NCBI RefSeq assembly: GCF_000739815.1
Contig: NZ_BBJJ01000015.1
Coordinates: forward strand, 29,932 to 93,931
DNA: 64,000 nucleotides
Source: Paraburkholderia mimosarum LMG 23256 = NBRC 106338
GTDB lineage: Bacteria; Pseudomonadota; Gammaproteobacteria; Burkholderiales; Burkholderiaceae
Reading direction: 5' to 3'
Shown here: piece after piece, positions 16,486-25,415 of the stretch
Numbering within the stretch: position 1 is the stretch's first letter
How the letters are laid out: each line of letters opens with the position of its first letter
Program-made: the position numbers and the translations under genes
Notes under the pieces: model-generated
Told to the model about the DNA's origin: nothing
Database searches by the model: none
What the model saw: only the letters and a program-made list of their open reading frames with translations

Positions 16486-17847
16486 ATGACCATGGCGTCT
16501 CCAACCAAAGTGTTTCATCGGATGCCGAGACAAACCTTGCCCGTCGCGGTGGCGGGGGAAGGCATCGAGATCATCGATTCCACCGGCAAGCGCTACATCG
16601 ATGCAAGCGGCGGCGCAGCTGTCTCGTGCCTCGGCCATAGCAACCCGCGCGTGATCGAGGCGATCAAGCGTCAGGCACAACAGCTGCCGTACGCGCACAC
16701 CGCGTTTTTCACGACCGAGGCGTCGGAGCAGCTCGCTGATCATCTCGTTGCCGCCGCGCCGAAGGGGCTTGACCATGTGTACTTCGTGTCGGGCGGTTCG
16801 GAGGCGATCGAAGCCGCGCTCAAGCTGGCACGCCAGTATTTCGTGGAAAAGGGCGAACTCGCGCGCCGCCACTTCATCGCACGCCGCCAGAGCTATCACG
16901 GCAACACGCTCGGCGCGCTCGCGATTGGCGGCAATGCCTGGCGCCGGGAGCCGTTCCTGCCGATCCTGATCGAGTCGCATCACGTCAGCGCGTGCTATGC
17001 GTACCGCGAGCGTCACGAAGGCGAAACCGACGAGGCCTACGCACAGCGTCTGGCCGACGAGCTCGAGCAGAAGATTCTCCAACTGGGGCCCGACACGGTG
17101 GCGGCGTTCATCGCGGAGACCGTTGTGGGCGCAACGGCTGGCGCGGTGCCGCCGGTGCGCGAATACTTCCGCAAGATCCGCGCGGTGTGCGACCGTTACG
17201 GCGTGCTTCTCATCCTCGACGAGGTCATGTCGGGCATGGGCCGCACCGGCTATGTGTTCGCGTGCGAGGAGGACGGCGTTACGCCCGACCTGCTCGCAAT
17301 CGCCAAGGGCCTCGGTGCGGGCTACCAGCCGATTGGCGCGACACTCGTGAGCCAGCGTATCTACGAGACGATCGTTGGCGGCAGTGGCTACTTTCAGCAC
17401 GGCCACACCTACATCGGCCACGCCACGGCTTGCGCGGCGGCGCTCGAAGTGCAGCGTGTGATTGCCGAAGAGAACCTGCTCGACAACGTACTCGCCCGCG
17501 GCGAGCAACTGCGCGCGCTTTTGCGCGAGCGCTACGCAGCGCATCCCTGGGTGGGCGATGTGCGCGGCCGCGGACTGTTCGTCGGTGTCGAGCTCGTGAA
17601 GGACCGCGCCACGAAGGCCACATTCGACCCGGCACTCAAGCTCCACGCGGCGATCAAGCGAGAGGCGTTCGCGCGTGGCCTGATGGTCTACCCGATGGGC
17701 GGCACGGTGGATGGCAGAAACGGCGACCACGTGCTGCTGGCGCCGCCTTTCACCTGCACGGCGCAGAACATCGACATCATCGTCGATCGGTTGGCCGCCG
17801 CAATCGACGGCGCGCTCGTTATGGCAGGCGTGGCGCGCCCGGCGTGA
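16486..17847 (+). CDS. Class III aminotransferase (PLP-dependent)
   Basis: Transfers an amino group, usually from an omega-amine or amino acid, to a keto acid. 453 residues, normal for the family. Visible features: SGGSEAIEAALKLA (PLP phosphate region), RQSYHGNTLGALA, ILDEVMSGMGRTG (Asp that holds the PLP ring nitrogen), and the Schiff-base lysine K274 in LLAIAKGLGAGYQPIGA. C-terminal HVLLAPPFTCT is typical of the 4-aminobutyrate/omega-amino-acid group. It follows the RpiR regulator and precedes the CMD-like gene. Substrate not determinable by reading alone. Confidence 0.92.
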   Translation: MTMASPTKVFHRMPRQTLPVAVAGEGIEIIDSTGKRYIDASGGAAVSCLGHSNPRVIEAIKRQAQQLPYAHTAFFTTEASEQLADHLVAAAPKGLDHVYFVSGGSEAIEAALKLARQYFVEKGELARRHFIARRQSYHGNTLGALAIGGNAWRREPFLPILIESHHVSACYAYRERHEGETDEAYAQRLADELEQKILQLGPDTVAAFIAETVVGATAGAVPPVREYFRKIRAVCDRYGVLLILDEVMSGMGRTGYVFACEEDGVTPDLLAIAKGLGAGYQPIGATLVSQRIYETIVGGSGYFQHGHTYIGHATACAAALEVQRVIAEENLLDNVLARGEQLRALLRERYAAHPWVGDVRGRGLFVGVELVKDRATKATFDPALKLHAAIKREAFARGLMVYPMGGTVDGRNGDHVLLAPPFTCTAQNIDIIVDRLAAAIDGALVMAGVARPA

Positions 17848-17946
17848 GGCGTGGTGCTACGATTGATATGCAACTAACTGCCAAAACCACGCGTCCACCG
17901 CGAGCGGTCGCGCGCGACCGGCCATGATACGCAACGGAGCAGATCG

Positions 17947-18513
17947 ATGACCCAAGACCAGAAGACACGGCTTCCCGCATTTGAGTTTGCACTTGCGTCC
18001 CCCGAGCAGAAGGCCGTGCTCGACGAAATCCTTTCCGGTCCGCGCGGGAATCTCGACGGACCCTTCCTCGGCTGGATCCATAGCCCGCAACTCGCGCAGC
18101 ACGCGCAGCGCCTGGGCGCGTTCTGCCGCTACCGGACCGGCCTGTCGATACGGCTCTCCGAACTCGCGATCCTCGTCACGTCGGTGCACTGGCGGGCCCA
18201 GGCCGAGTGGTACATCCACTATCCGATCGCCCTGAGGGCGGGCGTGCCGGAGGCGCTGGCCGAGCAGATCCGCACGGGCGCGACGCCGCAGTTCGACGAG
18301 CCTGACGATGCGCTGATCTACGCGTTCACGACCGAGCTGTACGAAACGAAGCGTGTATCCGACGCGACCTATGCGCGTGCCGTCGAGCGCTTTGGCCATG
18401 AAACGACGATCAACCTGGTCGGGCTACTGGGCTACTACGCGCTGGTGGCCATGACACTCAACGTTTTCGACATGCGCGCCGAGGGTCAGACGACCCTGCC
18501 GTTTGGCGAATAA
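17947..18513 (+). CDS. Carboxymuconolactone decarboxylase-like (CMD/AhpD-fold) protein
   Basis: 188 residues. The central part (LSIRLSELAILVTSVHWRAQAEWYIHYPIALRAGV) is the CMD-fold core of the gamma-carboxymuconolactone decarboxylase family. The AhpD redox CxxC is absent, so peroxidase activity is unlikely. GGAG precedes the ATG. It lies 100 bases after the aminotransferase on the same strand and is followed by a strong terminator, so it ends that transcript. True decarboxylase activity is not established; many such proteins are of unknown function. Confidence 0.82.
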   Translation: MTQDQKTRLPAFEFALASPEQKAVLDEILSGPRGNLDGPFLGWIHSPQLAQHAQRLGAFCRYRTGLSIRLSELAILVTSVHWRAQAEWYIHYPIALRAGVPEALAEQIRTGATPQFDEPDDALIYAFTTELYETKRVSDATYARAVERFGHETTINLVGLLGYYALVAMTLNVFDMRAEGQTTLPFGE

Positions 18514-18549
18514 GCGCGGCGCGCCCGCGCAAGCTTCGCTCGAAGCCCC

Positions 18550-18571
18550 CTTCGGTCTTCCGAAGTTTTTT
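18550..18571 (+). terminator. Rho-independent terminator after the CMD-like gene
   Basis: CTTCGG-TCTT-CCGAAG stem-loop (18550-18565) directly followed by six T (18566-18571), 36 bases past the stop codon. Confidence 0.85.
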
Positions 18572-19116
18572 CAGTGCGATTCCGCACGCGTGACAACCAT
18601 ATTTCAGGCAAACCTGTTTGAACCCGGCAATTCCTGATGATTTGGCCGGAGCGGTGCACCACGCATCCGCCGTTCAGCGATTAATCGAACGGACGGTTTT
18701 ATCTGCGCAGAAAACGTTTCCACACCTGTCGCTGCGTGGGTGGCATTTTGAACGAGGCCGTGAACCCGGTTGCCATGGCGACGCATTCATAGAAGCTGTG
18801 GCGCGGCATTTTCAGCAAATACGCTCGAAATAATATGACTGTTTGAGCGCGCAAGTTTGCCCGGTACGTTTTGCCGCACATGTATGGTATTCCGCGTAAT
18901 TTGTGCGGAGCGCCACTGGATACGGTTCGGCCGAGCCGCGAATAACAGGGTTTTCAGCAAGTCTTATGAAAATCGCTTGCGCGCATTAATTCCAGTTGTT
19001 AGTCTTGCCAAACTTATTAATGACCGCGGCATTCTCATTCCGAAAGCGCGGTAGGGTGGCGAGATGTTCGTCCCGCCCAGTCTTTTCTCTGTGCGCCTTT
19101 TTTAACGGGGAACTTC
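18572..19116. other. Intergenic region, no gene seen
   Basis: About 540 bases between the terminator and the YodC-like gene. ORFs of 60-70 codons occur on both strands, but none has a ribosome site or recognised domain. Base composition is less GC-rich than neighbours. It probably holds the promoter and leader of the following gene. Confidence 0.5.
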
Positions 19117-19404
19117 ATGCTTGATACGACCATCGACGTAGCCGAAAAGCCGCACGCCGCCATGGCCGGAATTGGCGACGTCGTCACCCTGAAGTCGGGC
19201 GGTCCGCGCATGACCGTCATGTACGCCGGTCCGGTCGGATTCGCCAGCGGCCACTGGTTGATTTGCCAGTGGTTCGACGAGCATGGCGAATTGCGTCAGG
19301 ACATGTTCTCGCAGGACATGCTGCGGATAGAGCCTCGCTCGATCCCGGCGGCGTTCGTCAAGATGCGCAATCCGGCTGGCGGAAGGGCCGTGGGCGGAAT
19401 CTGA
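19117..19404 (+). CDS. YodC-family (DUF2158) small protein
   Basis: 95 residues. The core GDVVTLKSGGPRMTVMYAG followed by ICQWFDEHGELRQDMFSQDML is the DUF2158/YodC pattern: a small beta-barrel that binds no known ligand. A GGGGA motif lies at good distance from the ATG. It stands alone, with the preceding long intergenic region as its probable control area and a convergent LysE gene after it. Confidence 0.85.
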   Translation: MLDTTIDVAEKPHAAMAGIGDVVTLKSGGPRMTVMYAGPVGFASGHWLICQWFDEHGELRQDMFSQDMLRIEPRSIPAAFVKMRNPAGGRAVGGI

Positions 19405-19503
19405 ACGGTAACCCCATCGCAGGCTGGGGCGGATCCGCTCGGGCGGATCCGGTGGTTCTGCAGATTTGCATAAGCGGCCGGGCCTGTGGGTCCGGCTATT
19501 TAT

Positions 19504-20136
19504 TTATCGCTGGCCCTCTGCGGCGATACGCACGGCAAGACCCGCAAGCACGGTGCCCATAAGCCAGCGCTGAAGCTGGAGCCATCTCGGCCGCCCCGCG
19601 AGGAAGGTCGCAATCGTGCCAGCCGTCATGGCAACGGCGGCGTTTACGCTAATCGAAAGCGCGATCTGAATGCTGCCGAGCACGACCGACTGTGCCAGCA
19701 CGCTGCCCTGTTGCGGGTCGATGAACTGCGGCAGCAGGGACAAGTAGAGAACGGCGATCTTCGGGTTCAGCAGGTTGGTGACGAAACCCATCAGAAAAAG
19801 CTTGCGAGGCCGGTCGGCCGGCAATTCGCGCACCTGGAACGGCGAGCGGCCGCCTGGCTTGAGCGCTTGCCACGCGAGCCAGAACAGATAGAGCGCGCCG
19901 CCCAGGCGCAGTGCGTCGTACGCGAACGGTACGGCCATGAGCAACGCGGTAATGCCGAACGCCGCGCACAACATATAGAACACGAAACCGAGGGCGACCC
20001 CGCCCAACGAGATCAGCCCCGCCTTGCGCCCCTGGCAAATCGAGCGCGAGATCAGATAGATCATGTTGGGTCCGGGCGTAAGCGCCATGCCGAGGGCGAC
20101 GGCGGCGAAGGCAAGCAGCGGGGCGGCGTGTGGCAT
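19504..20136 (-). CDS. LysE/RhtB-family amino-acid exporter
   Basis: 210 residues with about six membrane segments. The N-terminal ALGMALTPGPNMIYLISRSICQGRKAGLISLGG is the family signature, and the mid-protein GFVTNLLNPKIAVLYLSLLPQFID is the second typical block. It probably exports an amino acid or homoserine-lactone-like compound through the inner membrane. It is a single gene, convergent with the YodC-like gene. Confidence 0.92.
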   Translation of the reverse strand: MPHAAPLLAFAAVALGMALTPGPNMIYLISRSICQGRKAGLISLGGVALGFVFYMLCAAFGITALLMAVPFAYDALRLGGALYLFWLAWQALKPGGRSPFQVRELPADRPRKLFLMGFVTNLLNPKIAVLYLSLLPQFIDPQQGSVLAQSVVLGSIQIALSISVNAAVAMTAGTIATFLAGRPRWLQLQRWLMGTVLAGLAVRIAAEGQR

Positions 20137-20291
20137 CTCGGGTTCCCTGTTGAGTGTTGCCCAGATGGGTCGGGCGGCGCGCGCCGGATTGGCGCGGCAA
20201 AAGTGACCTGTTTCCTGTGATTATTTCATGTGGAGCTGGCGCGTGCGCGCCGTGGGCGCCGCGTTGGCCGGACGGATAAGCCGAGAGGGCC

Positions 20292-20612
20292 TCAGTGCGA
20301 GGAGCGCTCTCGCTCGGCGCTGCGCGTTTTGCGCGCCTGAATGCGGTCGTCGAGCCGTCTCGAGAACAGGAGCATGCCTAGCCGCCGGCTGCGCTCCTTC
20401 GTTCGCCCGCCGAGATCCCTCGGCGGATTTGGTTGTAGCGCCCAGAAAAGTGCCAGCAGCCAGCCGAGCACTGTCCAGCCGAGCACGGCATTGAAGACGG
20501 CGATGATCAGCAGGTCGTGGCGCTGGCGCCGGTCGGCGATCAGCGCGGGCAGAAAGTAGAGCGCGACCACCGCTGCGAGGACGACGATCTCGAAGACGGA
20601 ACGGCTCACCAT
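20292..20612 (-). CDS. Superinfection-immunity-like small membrane protein
   Basis: 106 residues with two membrane segments in the first 65 (FEIVVLAAVVALYFLPALIADRR and FNAVLGWTVLGWLLALFWAL), then a basic tail. The NAVLGWTVLGWLLALFWAL block is the hallmark of the Imm_superinfect family, named after phage T4 Imm but found widely in bacteria. A role in blocking phage DNA entry has not been shown for such chromosomal members. GGAG precedes the ATG. Confidence 0.8.
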   Translation of the reverse strand: MVSRSVFEIVVLAAVVALYFLPALIADRRQRHDLLIIAVFNAVLGWTVLGWLLALFWALQPNPPRDLGGRTKERSRRLGMLLFSRRLDDRIQARKTRSAERERSSH

Positions 20613-20782
20613 GGGTCGCTCTCCGTAAATAGGGGAAATATGCCCGACACATCATTGTCGCGCGGATCGTCGCCGGGCGCATGGCACGCCCTGGCCGGAC
20701 GGCTAGCGGTCGGTGCGAGGGGGTGTCGGCGGGCGTGGGTTCGGGTCTATCATCGGGTTTTTGATCGCACGGAACCGACATC

Positions 20783-22243
20783 ATGATCTCCGACCTGTCA
20801 GAGGCCACCCGCCATCTGGATCACGACGCGCTGCGCGCCTTTATCGAGCGGAAATGGCAAGACGAGATCGTACCCGCATTGACCGACTACATCGCGGTGC
20901 CGGCCAAGAGTCCGGCGTTCGACCCGCAGTGGGCGCAGCACGGCTATCTCGAGCGCGTCGTGCAGGAGGCGGCGAAATGGGCGGAGCAGCAGCCAGTGCG
21001 CGGCCTGAAGCTAGAGATCGTGCGTCTGCCCAATCGCACGCCGGTGATCTTCTTCGAGGTGCCCGCCACGCGCTCCGGCAGCACCGAGACGGTCGTGCTC
21101 TACGGCCATCTGGACAAGCAGCCGGAATTCGCGGGCTGGCGCAACGATCTCGGCCCCTGGACACCCAAGCTGGAAGATGGCCGGCTGTATGGCCGTGGCG
21201 GCGCCGACGACGGCTATGCGATCTACGCGAGCGTCACGGCGCTCGCCGCGCTCGACGCGCAAGGCATCGAACGGCCGCGCTGCGTGGGCCTCATCGAGAC
21301 CTGCGAGGAGTCGGGCAGTTACGACCTGCTGCCTTATGTCGATGCGCTGCGCGAGCGGCTCGGCACCGTGGGCCTGGTCGTTTGCCTCGATTCCGGCGCG
21401 GGCAATTACGACCAGCTCTGGCTCACCACTTCGCTGCGCGGGCTCGTGGCGGGCGATCTCGAGGTCGAAGTGCTCGAAGAGGGCATTCACTCGGGCTCGT
21501 ACGGCGGCATCGCCCCTTCCAGCTTCCGCGTGATGCGGCAACTCTTCGAGCGTCTCGAAGACGCCGCTAGCGGCACACTGCTGCCCAAGGGCTTTCATTG
21601 CGCGATTCCCTCGCAGCGCCTGAGCGAAGCCGAGGCCACGGCGAAGATTCTCGGCGAGGGTGTATGGAAAAGCTTGCCTTGGGCGTGCGGCCAGGACGGC
21701 CGGCGCGTGCTGCCTACCACTACGGATCCGCAGCAGGCGCTGCTCGATTCCACGTGGCGGCCTTCGCTTTCGGTCACCGGCGCAGCGGGCCTGCCCGCGC
21801 TCGCCGACGCCGGCAATGTCTTGCGCCCGCGCACGGCGTTCAAGCTCTCGCTGCGTCTGCCGCCGCTCGTGGAGGCAGCGAAGGCCGTGGCGGAACTGAA
21901 GGCGCTGCTCGAGTTCGATCCACCCTACAACGCGAAGGTCACCTTCAGGCCAGACGCAGGCGCGGCCAACGGCTGGAGTGCCCCGGAACTCGCCCCCTGG
22001 CTAACCGAAGCGCTCAGCGCAGCCTCGCGCACGCACTTCGGCGCGGATTGCGCCTATCTTGGCCAGGGCGGCACGATCCCGCTCATGAATGTGCTGCAGG
22101 CGGGCTTCCCCAAGTCGCAGTTCATGGTGTGTGGCGTGCTTGGCCCCAAGTCCAACGCTCATGGACCGAACGAGTTCTTGCACGTGCCGTATGCGAAGAA
22201 GCTCACGGCCACGGTTGCCGAGGTAATCGCCGCAGCACCTTGA
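20783..22243 (+). CDS. M20-family metallopeptidase (dipeptidase-like)
   Basis: 486 residues. Zinc-site motifs are YGHLDKQP (H109, with catalytic D111), GRGGADDGY (D142, bridging metal ligand), CEESGS (E175/E176, catalytic base and ligand) and NAHGPNEFLHVPY near the end (last His ligand). The domain insert around IHSGSYGGIAPSSF is the dimerisation lid. This is the carnosinase/ArgE-type M20 peptidase pattern, acting on di- or tripeptides or N-acyl amino acids in the cytoplasm. It has no linked pathway genes. Confidence 0.92.
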   Translation: MISDLSEATRHLDHDALRAFIERKWQDEIVPALTDYIAVPAKSPAFDPQWAQHGYLERVVQEAAKWAEQQPVRGLKLEIVRLPNRTPVIFFEVPATRSGSTETVVLYGHLDKQPEFAGWRNDLGPWTPKLEDGRLYGRGGADDGYAIYASVTALAALDAQGIERPRCVGLIETCEESGSYDLLPYVDALRERLGTVGLVVCLDSGAGNYDQLWLTTSLRGLVAGDLEVEVLEEGIHSGSYGGIAPSSFRVMRQLFERLEDAASGTLLPKGFHCAIPSQRLSEAEATAKILGEGVWKSLPWACGQDGRRVLPTTTDPQQALLDSTWRPSLSVTGAAGLPALADAGNVLRPRTAFKLSLRLPPLVEAAKAVAELKALLEFDPPYNAKVTFRPDAGAANGWSAPELAPWLTEALSAASRTHFGADCAYLGQGGTIPLMNVLQAGFPKSQFMVCGVLGPKSNAHGPNEFLHVPYAKKLTATVAEVIAAAP

Positions 22244-22295
22244 CCGGGTGCCACGGCGCGACCCGACGGCCGCAGCTTGCACTGCGGGAGACGCA

Positions 22296-22763
22296 TCAGC
22301 GGCGTTGACGTGCCGGTGCGTCGTTTGCAGCATGGCCGTCGCCATGGCATGAGCAGCTTTCGTCGTCGATGGGTTGTTCCAGACTTTTCATGATCCCGCA
22401 CCCGGCGCTGCTGCTCTGATGGGTGCGGCAGCTCTCGCGCAACGTGCGCAACTGCTGCTCCAGCACGCGCATCGATTCGATTTGCTCGTGAATGCGCGCG
22501 ATCTGGTTGTCGATCAACTCGTTGACTTCGTCGCAAGGCTGGCCAGGATCGGCCTGGAAGCGGCGCAGCATGCGGATGTCCGCCAGCCCGATGCCGAGCG
22601 ACCGGCAATGGCGGATGAAGTTGAGCTGCGCGGCGTGGATGGCGGTGTAACTCCGGTATCCGTTGGTCTCGCGCGCGGGCTCGTCCAGCAGGCCCTCACG
22701 CTCATAAAAGCGCACCGTTTCGACATCGCAGTTTGCGAAACGCGCCAGTTCACCAATTCGCAT
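22296..22763 (-). CDS. cadR: MerR-family Cd(II)/Pb(II)-responsive regulator
   Basis: 155 residues. N-terminal MerR helix-turn-helix (MRIGELARFANCDVETVRFYEREGLL), then a dimer helix. Metal-binding cysteines C77 (QPCDEVN), C112 and C122 match the CadR/PbrR set. The tail is Cys/His-rich (SCSCHGDGH), as in several CadR proteins. It is divergent from the metal-ATPase gene, with a 19-base-spacer promoter between them. Expected to bend that promoter into activity when cadmium or lead binds. Confidence 0.93.
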   Translation of the reverse strand: MRIGELARFANCDVETVRFYEREGLLDEPARETNGYRSYTAIHAAQLNFIRHCRSLGIGLADIRMLRRFQADPGQPCDEVNELIDNQIARIHEQIESMRVLEQQLRTLRESCRTHQSSSAGCGIMKSLEQPIDDESCSCHGDGHAANDAPARQRR

Positions 22764-22785
22764 GGTCGCGGTTCTCCTGAATCAC

Positions 22786-22816
22786 TTGACCCTGTAGCCA
22801 CTACAGGCTGTTCAAT
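22786..22816 (+). promoter_or_regulatory. MerR-type promoter/operator of the cad ATPase gene
   Basis: TTGACC (-35, 22786-22791), a 19-base spacer, and TTCAAT (-10, 22811-22816). The overlong spacer holds the dyad CCTGTAG-CCA-CTACAGG (22791-22807). Both are hallmarks of MerR-family control. Confidence 0.9.
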
Positions 22817-22845
22817 GATTTTGTCACTTTGGGGAGAAATCGGCG

Positions 22846-25350
22846 ATGAACCATGGCTTCTTGTCACGGCTTGGTGTCGCGCAGCGCTTGCGTGCGCGTG
22901 ACGAAGAAAGGGCGGCCGGAGGCGCCAGCGGCGCGTGTTGCGAGGCGGACAGGGCCAGCGCGCCTGCTGGCGGCTGCTGCCACCAGCATGGGCATGAAGA
23001 TCACGGCCACGATCACGATCGCGGCCACAGCCACAGCCACAGCCACGATCACGGCCATGCCGAAAGCTGCTGTCACAGCGCCGCACAGGAGCGCGCGCCG
23101 GAGCACGCGCGTTGCCAGGCACCGGCACCCGAAGGCGCCAGGCGCGCGCGCTGGCGCATCGACAACATGGATTGCCCGACCGAGGAGCGTCTGATCCGCA
23201 ACCGGCTCGAGCCGATGCCGAGTGTCGTGCGTCTCGACTTCGACCTGCTCGCTCGCGAGCTGACCGTGCATCACCGGCTCGACGATACGCAGCCGGTCGT
23301 CGATGCATTGCTCGCTCTCGACATGTCCCCGCGCGCGCTCGATGCGACCGCTGCGGTGCAAGGCACGCCGCCGGCCTCGCCCGGCATCGCCCTGCGCCAG
23401 AAGCTGCTGCTCGCTGCGAGCGGCATCGCAGCCGCAGGCGCCGAGGTGCTTGCGTGGAGCACCGGCCACGAAACCGGCCTGCCGGTGCTGGCCTGCGCGG
23501 TCGTCTCGCTGTTGTGCGCGGGGCTGCCCACGCTGCGCAAGGGCTGGATTGCGCTGCGCAATTTCACCATCAACATCTATTTCCTGATGTCGCTCGCACT
23601 CATGGGCGCGGTCGCGATCGGCAAGTGGCCCGAGGCCGCGATGGTCGTCTTCCTGTTCGCACTCGCGGAGGAAATCGAGGCGCTATCGCTCGAACGCGCG
23701 CGCCACGCCATCCGCGCGCTCACCGCGCTCGCGCCCGAAACTGCCGAGGTCTGGCAGGCCGGCGACGGCGTCGCCGCGACGGGCGAATGGCGCGAGTGCG
23801 CGGTGAGCGCGGTAGTCATCGGCAGCCGCATCCGGGTGCGCACCGGACAGCGCGTGCCGCTCGACGCGCGCGTCACCGCGGGCCGCGCCGCGCTCGACCA
23901 GGCGCCGATCACGGGCGAAAGTCTGCCCGTCGACAAGGAGGCCGGCGCGGCGCTGTACGCGGGCAGCATCGTCGTCGATGGCGTGGTCGAGGCGCTCGTC
24001 ACCGCCGCCGCGCAGGACAGCACGCTCGCGCGCATCGCGGCCGCGGTGCAGGAGGCGCAGGCGCAACGTGCGCCCACGCAGCGTTTCGTCGATCAGTTCG
24101 CCCGCTATTACACGCCGGCCGTCGTCGCACTCGCCGTGATCATCGCGCTTGCCGGGCCGCTCGCATTCGGCGGCGCATGGAGTGCCTGGCTCTACAAGGC
24201 GCTCGTGTTGCTCGTGATCGCCTGTCCGTGCGCGCTCGTCGTCTCGACGCCGGTGACGGTCGTGAGCGGCCTCGCCGCCGCCGCGTCCCACGGCATGCTC
24301 GTGAAGGGCGGTGTCTGGCTCGAACGTGGCCGGCTCCTCAAGGCCGTCGCGCTCGACAAGACCGGCACGCTCACCCGCGGCGAGCCCGTGCTGACCGACG
24401 TGCTCGCAGCGCCCATGCGAGCGCTGGCTACCGCTGGCGCGCCAGCCGAAACGCCGCCGCTTTCGGTTGACGAGGCACTGCGCATCGCCGCGAGCCTCGA
24501 CGACGCGAGCACGCACCCGGTCGCGCGTGCGTTGGTCGAGGGCTGGCGGGCGCGTCAGCCGGATGCGCGCCTCTTCCCGGTCGATCAGTTCGCGGTGCTG
24601 GGCGGCCGCGGCGTGCAGGGGCGCGTCGACGGCGCGCGCTGGAGCCTCGGCAATCACCGTCTGGTCGAGGAACTCGGCTTATGCTCGCCCGAACTGGAGG
24701 CGCAACTCGCGGGCCTTGAGCTTTCGGGCAAGACCGCGATCGTGTTGTGCACGCCGGAGTCGGCCGTTGCCGTATTCGCCGTGGCCGACGCGCTGCGCGA
24801 AGAGAGCGCGCCGGCCGTGCGCGCCTTGCGCTCGCTTGGCGTCACGCCTGTCATGCTGACCGGCGATAACGTATCGACTGCGCGAGCGATCGCCGATCAG
24901 CTGGGCATCGACGATGCGCGCGGCAATCTGCTGCCGCAGGACAAGCAGGACGCGATCGCCGCGCTCTCCGGGCAGTACGGCATGGCCGCGATGGTCGGTG
25001 ACGGCGTGAACGACGCGCCCGCCCTCGCGCGCGCCGATATCGGCTTCGCAATGGGCGCGGCGGGCACGGCCACCGCACTCGAAACCGCCGACGTGGCGAT
25101 CATGGACGACGATCCTCGCAAGATCGCTGCGTTCATCGGGCTTTCTCGCAAGACTGCCGCGGTGCTCATGCAAAACATTGCGTTCGCGCTCGGCATCAAG
25201 GCCGTCTTTCTCGTGCTCGCGCTGGCAGGCGAGGCCACGCTCTGGATGGCCGTGTTCGCCGACGTGGGCGCGAGCCTGCTCGTCGTGGCGAACGGCCTGC
25301 GTGTGCGCCGGCATTTCGGTGCGGTGCGACAGGCGATGAAGCCTGCATGA
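22846..25350 (+). CDS. cadA: Zn/Cd/Pb-exporting P1B-type ATPase
   Basis: Pumps divalent soft metals out of the cytoplasm using ATP. 834 residues: a Cys/His-rich N-terminus with long HDHGH/HSHSH runs (residues ~45-75), one metal-binding domain with NMDCP (107-111), TGES (356-359), the membrane CPC motif (460-462), phosphorylated D504 in DKTGTLT, HP (557-558), MLTGDN, and GDGVND from 718. CPC followed by ALVVSTP and the Lys/Gly-rich context fit the Zn/Cd/Pb group rather than copper. Control is by the divergent CadR. It is intact, unlike the copper-ATPase relic 8 kb away. Confidence 0.95.
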   Translation: MNHGFLSRLGVAQRLRARDEERAAGGASGACCEADRASAPAGGCCHQHGHEDHGHDHDRGHSHSHSHDHGHAESCCHSAAQERAPEHARCQAPAPEGARRARWRIDNMDCPTEERLIRNRLEPMPSVVRLDFDLLARELTVHHRLDDTQPVVDALLALDMSPRALDATAAVQGTPPASPGIALRQKLLLAASGIAAAGAEVLAWSTGHETGLPVLACAVVSLLCAGLPTLRKGWIALRNFTINIYFLMSLALMGAVAIGKWPEAAMVVFLFALAEEIEALSLERARHAIRALTALAPETAEVWQAGDGVAATGEWRECAVSAVVIGSRIRVRTGQRVPLDARVTAGRAALDQAPITGESLPVDKEAGAALYAGSIVVDGVVEALVTAAAQDSTLARIAAAVQEAQAQRAPTQRFVDQFARYYTPAVVALAVIIALAGPLAFGGAWSAWLYKALVLLVIACPCALVVSTPVTVVSGLAAAASHGMLVKGGVWLERGRLLKAVALDKTGTLTRGEPVLTDVLAAPMRALATAGAPAETPPLSVDEALRIAASLDDASTHPVARALVEGWRARQPDARLFPVDQFAVLGGRGVQGRVDGARWSLGNHRLVEELGLCSPELEAQLAGLELSGKTAIVLCTPESAVAVFAVADALREESAPAVRALRSLGVTPVMLTGDNVSTARAIADQLGIDDARGNLLPQDKQDAIAALSGQYGMAAMVGDGVNDAPALARADIGFAMGAAGTATALETADVAIMDDDPRKIAAFIGLSRKTAAVLMQNIAFALGIKAVFLVLALAGEATLWMAVFADVGASLLVVANGLRVRRHFGAVRQAMKPA

Positions 25351-25415
25351 GAAACATCCGTGCGGCGACTCAACGCAACTAACAGCCAAACCCGCGGCGG
25401 TGCTCCGAACGCGGC

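Noticed and set aside
16157..16489. 110-codon ORF before the aminotransferase
   Set aside because: Overlaps an 87-codon ORF in another frame, and neither has a domain or ribosome site at proper spacing.
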